Shown piece by piece: positions 58,570 to 64,000 of a DNA stretch of 64,000 nucleotides (positions are counted from its first letter, which is position 1; each line of letters opens with the position of its first letter). The stretch is from an uncultured Verrucomicrobiota bacterium (GTDB lineage: Bacteria; Verrucomicrobiota; Verrucomicrobiia; Limisphaerales; UBA9464): assembly GCA_903907995.1 (NCBI GenBank), contig CAIVQH010000031.1:1-64000 (forward strand), given 5' to 3'. The translations under genes and the position numbers were made by a program. The notes under the pieces are model-generated. The model did not search any database, was not told the DNA's origin, and worked only from the letters and a program-made list of their open reading frames with translations.

Positions 58570-60249
58570 TCAGGCTGGTTCGGCAGATTCGGCGTAATTC
58601 TTCCCCGGGAAACGCGACGCCACAAAGACGAACATCACGGAAACCGCAAAGGTCAGCAGGCCGTAACGGTAGAACTGGCCGGCCGAGGCGGCATGCGAGT
58701 CCGAGACCACCCCGGTGGTGTGGTCGAACTGCCGGGCCAGCCACGTGAAGAACGCCACGAGCAGGTTGCCGACCGAGATCGTCAGCAGCCAGATGCTGGT
58801 CATGGTGCTCTTCATCGTCTTGGGTGAATGCGTATAGGCAAACTCATTTCCGGTGGCGGATACAAGGATTTCGGCCGCCGTCAGCACGATGTAGGGAACC
58901 GTCTGCCAGAGCACGCTCAGCTTCTGCCCGACGGCCGCCAGCGCATCAATCCGCTGCTGCAGCAGCCCCACGATCCCGAAGGAGGCCGCCGTGATGAACA
59001 GCCCCACCATCATGCGCCGCAGCGGGGTCGCCTTCCAGCCGAGCCGGTCCAGCCAGGGATACATCTGCCAGGTGAAGATCGGCACCAGCACCATGACAAT
59101 CAGCGCGTTCATGGACTGCATCTGCTCCGCCCCGATGGTGAATTTTTCGCCGAAGGCGGAAAGCACCCAGGGCTCCATCTGGGTGCCCTGGGTCACCCAC
59201 GTCGAGCTGGTCTGGTCCCACAGCGCCCAGAAAAACGGGATCAGCGACAGGACCTTGAGCGCGCGCAGCAATGCCTGCGCGCCGTCGAGAGCCTCGTCGG
59301 TGAAGTAAGGCCGGCCAACCTCATAGAATTCCTTCCCGCCCGCCCCCGTGATCCGCTTGGTGAACAGATACCAGCCGACGGTGAAGGCCCCGGCAGCTTG
59401 AGGCATCCGGACCGCTTCAATCCGGCGCTGCAAAGACAATGTCGCCGGAATCACCGCTGCCAGGACGACCGCAATGTAAAGGGCCGCCGTCAGCCAACCA
59501 TTGAGACCGTACTTTGAACTGAGCCAGCCGAGACCGAACAGCACGGCCACGCCAGCTAGGGTGACGGCCGAGGCCTTGAAGAAGGCGGCGGGCGGATCAC
59601 CGGCCGGCGGTATGCGCAGGTAGTTCGGCGTGCCGAGCCAGAAGATGAGCGTGGCCAGGCCCATGAAGATGCCGGGGATTCCGAACGCCCACGAGTAGCC
59701 ATGCACGATGGTCGTGGCCGGGTCGCGGTCCACCACCCAGGGAATGACGAGAAACGAGAAAAACGAGCCGAAGTTGATGCTCCAGTAAAACCACCCGTAA
59801 ACCTTGCGCAGCAAATGCGACTGGCCGGGCCCGAACTGGTCCCCGACAAATGCGGCCACGCTCGGCTTGATGCCGCCCGAACCCAGCGCGATCAGCCCCA
59901 GGCCCCAATAGAGGCCCCAGTAGGTGCCTTCGCCCACGGCCAGCATCGCGTGCCCGGCGCAATAGAACAGCGAGAGGAACAGGATCGAGCGGTAGCGGCC
60001 GAGATACCGGTCGGCGATCCACGCGCCGACGAGCGGCATGAAGTAGTTCGCGGACTTGAAGAGGTGCTGGATTTCCGTGGCGTGGTCCTGGCCCGCCCCG
60101 AGGCGGTTGGCGATGTAGAGCTGCAGGATGCCGATCATCCCGTAGAAGCTGAACCGCTCGCACGCCTCGTTGCCGACGATGTATTTGATCTGCGGGGGAA
60201 ACTTGTCCCGTTTCACGGCGACGGCATCGTTGGTCACGCCGCTAGGCAT
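58570..60249 (-). CDS. POT family proton-dependent oligopeptide transporter
   Basis: 559 residues from the ATG at 60249 (MPSGVTNDAVAVKRDKFPPQ). Twelve to fourteen hydrophobic helices. POT signatures: EACERFSFYGMIGILQLYI (the ExxERFxYY-type proton-coupling motif; the second aromatic is Phe), LVGAWIADRYLGRYRSI, SGGIKPSVAAFVGDQF, FYWSINFGSFFSFL, and FFWALWDQTSSTWVTQGTQM. It imports di- and tripeptides with protons. It is 18 bp upstream of the GYF gene and may share its transcript. Confidence 0.88.
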   Translation of the reverse strand: MPSGVTNDAVAVKRDKFPPQIKYIVGNEACERFSFYGMIGILQLYIANRLGAGQDHATEIQHLFKSANYFMPLVGAWIADRYLGRYRSILFLSLFYCAGHAMLAVGEGTYWGLYWGLGLIALGSGGIKPSVAAFVGDQFGPGQSHLLRKVYGWFYWSINFGSFFSFLVIPWVVDRDPATTIVHGYSWAFGIPGIFMGLATLIFWLGTPNYLRIPPAGDPPAAFFKASAVTLAGVAVLFGLGWLSSKYGLNGWLTAALYIAVVLAAVIPATLSLQRRIEAVRMPQAAGAFTVGWYLFTKRITGAGGKEFYEVGRPYFTDEALDGAQALLRALKVLSLIPFFWALWDQTSSTWVTQGTQMEPWVLSAFGEKFTIGAEQMQSMNALIVMVLVPIFTWQMYPWLDRLGWKATPLRRMMVGLFITAASFGIVGLLQQRIDALAAVGQKLSVLWQTVPYIVLTAAEILVSATGNEFAYTHSPKTMKSTMTSIWLLTISVGNLLVAFFTWLARQFDHTTGVVSDSHAASAGQFYRYGLLTFAVSVMFVFVASRFPGKNYAESAEPA

Positions 60250-60369
60250 TAGCCCGCCCATGCATCAGCGGCAAGCCCCGGCTTCGAATGAGTTGCGAAT
60301 GACGAGTATCGGGTTCCGAATCTGGCCCCCTGTCTCCTCATTCCGCGCTCCCCGCTCCCCGCTCTGCGC

Positions 60370-61149
60370 TCACTTGACTCCCAGCCGGGCGAGCTGGTCG
60401 CGATGGCTGCGGCTGAGCGTGAGCCTGGTGCCGTTTTTGAGCGTGACCGAATACTCACCGTGAAAGAGCGGCTGCAGCTCCTTCACGCGCTCGGTGTTCA
60501 CAATCGCGGTGCGGCTGATGCGGACGAATTTGTCCACGGGCAGGCGCTGCTCCATCGTGGCCATCGTCTCGCGCAGCAGGTGGGCGTGCTCGCCGACGTG
60601 CAGTTCCACGTAGTTGTCCGCGGAGCCGACCCAGTCGATGTCGGTGACGTTCACAAATGTAACTTTACCACCCGACTTCACCGCGATGCGTTCGGGCAGT
60701 TTGGCCGGCGGCGTGACCGGCTGCATCTGCGCCAGCATGGTGGCCAGTCTCGTGGAAAGATCGTCCGGACGGGACGCCTGCAGGCGGGTCACGGCCCGTT
60801 GGAGCGCGGTCTGGAAGCGTTCCCGGTCAAAGGGCTTCAGCAGGTAATCCACCGCGTGAACCTCGAACGCCTTGAGCGCGAACTGGTCGTGCGCGGTGAC
60901 AAAGATGACCGCCGGCGGCGTCTCCGCACCCAGCTCCTGCAGGACGCCGAAGCCGGTGAGGCCGGGCATCTGCACATCGAGAAACACCAGGTCGGGCCGG
61001 TGCTGCCGGACGATCCCGACCGCCTCCTCGCCATTGGTCGCCTCGGCCACGACGGTCACTCCGGGTTCGCGGGCAAGGAAGTTCCGCAACCGCTCACGAC
61101 CGAGCGGCTCGTCATCCACCAGCACCACGCGGATCTCGGGGGACTTCAT
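60370..61149 (-). CDS. LytTR family response regulator
   Basis: 259 residues. Receiver domain (1-125): VVLVDDEPLGRERL, phospho-acceptor in LVFLDVQMPGLTGF, VTAHDQFALKAFEV and HAVDYLLKPF. LytTR DNA-binding domain (about 150-255): RIAVKSGGKVTFVNVTDIDW, SADNYVELHV and RISRTAIVNTERVKELQPLF. It would bind direct-repeat promoter sites after phosphorylation. A LytS-type sensor kinase is expected beside it but none is present; upstream is the divergent tricorn gene, 214 bp away. Confidence 0.9.
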   Translation of the reverse strand: MKSPEIRVVLVDDEPLGRERLRNFLAREPGVTVVAEATNGEEAVGIVRQHRPDLVFLDVQMPGLTGFGVLQELGAETPPAVIFVTAHDQFALKAFEVHAVDYLLKPFDRERFQTALQRAVTRLQASRPDDLSTRLATMLAQMQPVTPPAKLPERIAVKSGGKVTFVNVTDIDWVGSADNYVELHVGEHAHLLRETMATMEQRLPVDKFVRISRTAIVNTERVKELQPLFHGEYSVTLKNGTRLTLSRSHRDQLARLGVK

Positions 61150-61363
61150 GCCGCCACCAGCCTAGCCAAAAACCTGGGCGAATGCCACGCCTAGCGGGGC
61201 GGATTGCGGTGGAATCGGGGTGGGTTGCCGGTTTCCATCAGTGAAATCCAGCCCAGGGACCGGCCATGGCCTGGGCCGCGAAAGCGTGCTGCGCCGGCCA
61301 AACCACGAACCCCTTGGCGGAAGCCATACGGTAAGACTTCCCGCCACCGGGTGCTTCGATATC

Positions 61364-64000
61364 ATGGCCGGCGTGAGACGCCTCCTTCCCTTCCTCTCGC
61401 TGTTCTTCGGTCTCAGCGTCCTGGCCGCGCCGAAAGGCTACTATCGGTTCCCGACGGTTCACGGAGATATCATCGTTTTCACCGCCGAAGGCGACCTGTG
61501 GCGTGTGGGAACAAGTGGTGGTGTCGCCCAACGCCTCACCACGCATCCCGGCACCGAGGCGCACGCCGCGATTTCGCCGGATGGACAGACCATCGCCTAC
61601 GATGCCGAATACGAGGGTCCAACCGAGGTGTACACCATGCCCATCGGCGGCGGGCTGCCGACCCGGCACACCTTCGACGCCGCGGGCGCACGGGTGATCG
61701 GCTGGACGCCCGATGGGCGGGTACTCTATCGCACCGCCGGCTTCTCCACGCTGCCCGGCGCCCAACTGGTCAGCCTTGATCCCAGGTCCGGTGAGCGTCG
61801 CGTGCTGCCCCTGGCGCAGGCGTCCGAGGGCGTTTTTGAACCCGATGGCAAGACGCTGTATTTTACCCGCTTTTCCAAGCAGAGCAGCAGCACCAAGCGC
61901 TATGAGGGCGGCTGGGTGGAAAACCTGTGGCGCTACACCCAGGGCGCCGCCGAGGCCGTGCCGCTCGCCACGGAATTCAAGGGCACCAGCCGCACGCCGA
62001 TGTGGTGGCAGGGGCGTATCTGCTTTGTGAGTGACCGCGATGGGATCATGAACCTCTGGTCCATGAAGGCCGACGGCACGGACTTCCAGCAGCTCACCCG
62101 GCACAAGGATTACGACGTCAAATCCGCCTCTCAGGATGGCGGGCGCATTGTCTATTCGCAGGGGGCGGACCTGCGGCTGTTAGACCTCGCGAGCGGCACC
62201 GATCAGGCCCTCGACATCACGCTGGCCTCGGACTTCGACCAGGAACGCGAGCGGTGGGTGAAGAAGCCGATGGATTACCTGACCTCGGCGCACATCTCGC
62301 CCACCGGCGACCGGCTCGTTCTCACGGCGCGCGGAGAGGTCTTCGTCGCGCCGCTCGAGGCGGGCCGCCGGGTGGAGATTCCGCGTCCCTCCGACGTGCG
62401 CTACCGGGATGCCGCCTTCCTGCCCGATGGCAAATCGCTCATCGCACTTTCGGACCAGACCGGCGAACTGGAATTCTGGAAGCTACCAGCCAACGGCATT
62501 GGAGCAACGGAGCAAGTGACCACCAACGGCACCGTCTTCCGCTTCACCGGAGTTCCGTCACCGGATGGCAAACGGCTGGCCTGGGGCGACAAGAACCAGA
62601 AGTTCTGGCTCTTCGATTTTGAAAAGCACAGCACCACGCTCGTCGCCGAAAGTGGTGTGGATGAGATCACCGACTTTGCCTGGTCGCCGGACAGCCATTG
62701 GCTCGCCTACGTGAAGGGCGCCTCCAACGGCTATCCGCAGATCCATCTCTACGGCGTCACCAACGCCGCCCATGCCGTCGTCACCAGTGACCGCGTGGAC
62801 AGTTACGGCCCGGCCTGGTCGCCCGACGGCAAATGGCTCTACTTCCTCAGCGACCGCGAACTGCACTCGCTCGTCGGCAGCCCGTGGGGACCACGCGAGC
62901 CCGAGCCGTTCTTCACCGAGACCACCAAGATTTTCGCGGTCGCCCTCAAGCCAGGCCAGCACTGGCCGTTCGCGCCCAAGGACGAATTGCAGGCGGAGGA
63001 CGACAACAAGGACAAGAAAGACGACGCCAAGGGCGAAGATTCAAACGAGTCGAAGAAGGACACCGCGAAGGCAGACGCCAAACTGGCGAAAACCAACCAC
63101 CCGCCCGAAGTCTCGACCGCCATCGAGCTCGATGGACTGGGCGCGCGCCTTTTCGAGGTACCCGTGCCGGCGGGCAATTATCACTCACTCAGCGTCACGG
63201 CGAAACACCTGCTCTGGATCAGCCGCGACACGGGCTTCAAAAAGAAGCCCCAGCTCCAGCAGTTGGAGATCACGAACAAGGACCCGAAGCCGAAGACGCT
63301 CGTCGAGGACATCAACAGCTATGAGCTGTCCGGTGACCGCAAGAAGCTGCTCATCCGGAAGGACGACAGCTTCCACGTCATCGCCAGTGATGCCGGAGCG
63401 CCCGCGAAACTGGACGATACCTTCAATCTCGATGGCTGGAGCTTCTCCCTCATCCCGCGTGAGGAATGGCGGCAGATCTACACCGAGTCGTGGCGGATGC
63501 TGCGCGATTACTTCTATGACCGCGACATGCACCAGCTCGACTGGCCGGCGGTCCGGAAAAAGTACCTGCCGCTGGTCGATCGCGTGAGCGACCGCGACGA
63601 GTTGAACGACGTCATCGCGGAGATGGCCGGCGAGCTGTCCACGCTCCACATCTTTGTGCGCTTCGGCGACGAACGCGAGGGACCGGACCAGGTCGCCACC
63701 GCCTCACTCGGCGCCCAGTTGAAAACGGATGCAACCGCCGGCGGCTGGCGCGTCGAGCATATCTACCATACCGATCCGGACTATCCGGACAGCCTCGCTC
63801 CCCTGCTCCAGTCAGGCGTCGATGTGAAGGAAGGGGATGTCATCGTGGCCATCAATGGCCGGGAAACGCGCGGGGTCGAACACCCGGAAATGTTCCTGCG
63901 CAACCAGGCCGGCCGACAGACGCTGCTCAGCGTCAAGTCTGCCGGAGCGACGACAAACCGCCCGGTCATCGTCCGGCCGATCACCGCCGACCAGGAAGCC
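61364..64000 (+). CDS. Tricorn-like S41 protease, partial (runs off right edge)
   Basis: 879 codons are open from the ATG at 61364 to the window edge. A signal peptide (VRRLLPFLSLFFGLSVLAA) is followed by a first beta-propeller: YYRFPTVHGDIIVFTAEGDL, LTTHPGTEAHAAISPDGQTI and YEGPTEVYTMPIGGGLP. A second propeller follows (WSPDSHWLAYVKGA; WSPDGKWLYFLSDREL). At about residues 545-570 there is a Lys/Asp/Glu-rich low-complexity insert, then the C1 helical domain (SWRMLRDYFYDRDMHQLDWP) and a PDZ domain (VDVKEGDVIVAINGRETRGV). The S41 catalytic core with its Ser lies beyond the edge. Exported tricorn homologues degrade peptides outside the cytoplasm. Confidence 0.9.
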   Translation, partial: MAGVRRLLPFLSLFFGLSVLAAPKGYYRFPTVHGDIIVFTAEGDLWRVGTSGGVAQRLTTHPGTEAHAAISPDGQTIAYDAEYEGPTEVYTMPIGGGLPTRHTFDAAGARVIGWTPDGRVLYRTAGFSTLPGAQLVSLDPRSGERRVLPLAQASEGVFEPDGKTLYFTRFSKQSSSTKRYEGGWVENLWRYTQGAAEAVPLATEFKGTSRTPMWWQGRICFVSDRDGIMNLWSMKADGTDFQQLTRHKDYDVKSASQDGGRIVYSQGADLRLLDLASGTDQALDITLASDFDQERERWVKKPMDYLTSAHISPTGDRLVLTARGEVFVAPLEAGRRVEIPRPSDVRYRDAAFLPDGKSLIALSDQTGELEFWKLPANGIGATEQVTTNGTVFRFTGVPSPDGKRLAWGDKNQKFWLFDFEKHSTTLVAESGVDEITDFAWSPDSHWLAYVKGASNGYPQIHLYGVTNAAHAVVTSDRVDSYGPAWSPDGKWLYFLSDRELHSLVGSPWGPREPEPFFTETTKIFAVALKPGQHWPFAPKDELQAEDDNKDKKDDAKGEDSNESKKDTAKADAKLAKTNHPPEVSTAIELDGLGARLFEVPVPAGNYHSLSVTAKHLLWISRDTGFKKKPQLQQLEITNKDPKPKTLVEDINSYELSGDRKKLLIRKDDSFHVIASDAGAPAKLDDTFNLDGWSFSLIPREEWRQIYTESWRMLRDYFYDRDMHQLDWPAVRKKYLPLVDRVSDRDELNDVIAEMAGELSTLHIFVRFGDEREGPDQVATASLGAQLKTDATAGGWRVEHIYHTDPDYPDSLAPLLQSGVDVKEGDVIVAINGRETRGVEHPEMFLRNQAGRQTLLSVKSAGATTNRPVIVRPITADQEA

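Overview
The window is high-GC, gene-dense bacterial DNA from a member of the Verrucomicrobiota. The assignment rests on gene content: a Gloeo/Verruco (GloVer) tandem-repeat secreted protein, a PEP-CTERM protein, secreted Ig-like and LamG proteins, a tricorn-like protease, a phosphoenolpyruvate-hydrolase-family protein next to cupins, and a HAD-UbiA fusion. I cannot resolve the order (Limisphaerales-type and Opitutales-type both fit). No rRNA, CRISPR array, integrase or transposase gene is visible. Two genes run off the window: a LamG protein at the left edge and a tricorn-like protease at the right edge.

Layout. 1-1560 is a lower-GC edge with a partial LamG gene, a 3' fragment of a tRNA-Pro (likely an old attachment site) and a DNA-methyltransferase remnant. 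1566-10205 holds an autoregulated TetR/ABC1-kinase pair, a short-chain dehydrogenase, an Ig-like surface protein, two small membrane proteins, and a cupin/cupin/PEP-hydrolase cluster facing an AraC regulator. 10279-21613 holds a HAD-UbiA fusion coupled to a membrane glycosyltransferase, a C45-type hydrolase, class II aldolase, comF with a CPBP protease, an atypical Ser/Thr kinase, a pyrimidine nucleoside phosphorylase and a PEP-CTERM protein. 21730-32598 holds DsbD, MiaB, an acyltransferase, a Tat-exported sugar-phosphate-isomerase-like protein, a ferredoxin and a 1,200-residue hybrid histidine kinase. 32714-42124 holds a purine nucleoside phosphorylase and its decayed partial duplicate on either side of the GloVer gene, then MoeB, a YgjP-type metallopeptidase, an ACT protein, a family 9 glycosyltransferase and Mpl (peptidoglycan recycling). 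42180-50975 holds a 274-bp inverted-repeat element, a BlaI/BlaR1-like pair, GntP, RmuC, a protein of about 22 helical repeats, HPr and a lipoprotein. 51228-52327 holds a membrane protein with tandem operators and what looks like a single integron gene cassette between two attC-like sites. 52593-64000 holds an alcohol dehydrogenase, an ABC exporter with its adaptor, tRNA-Ser, a POT peptide transporter, a LytTR regulator and the tricorn-like protease.

The strongest unexplained pattern is a set of intergenic, and sometimes in-gene, inverted repeats. Each arm is built from a short unit (about 6-12 nt) repeated in tandem, and the unit differs from locus to locus. At least eight loci occur here, including one inside the reading frame of mpl and one supplying the N-terminus of the glycosyltransferase. 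Three larger inverted-repeat elements of different sequence (40482-40715, 42180-42453, 57297-57422) also sit at gene ends.
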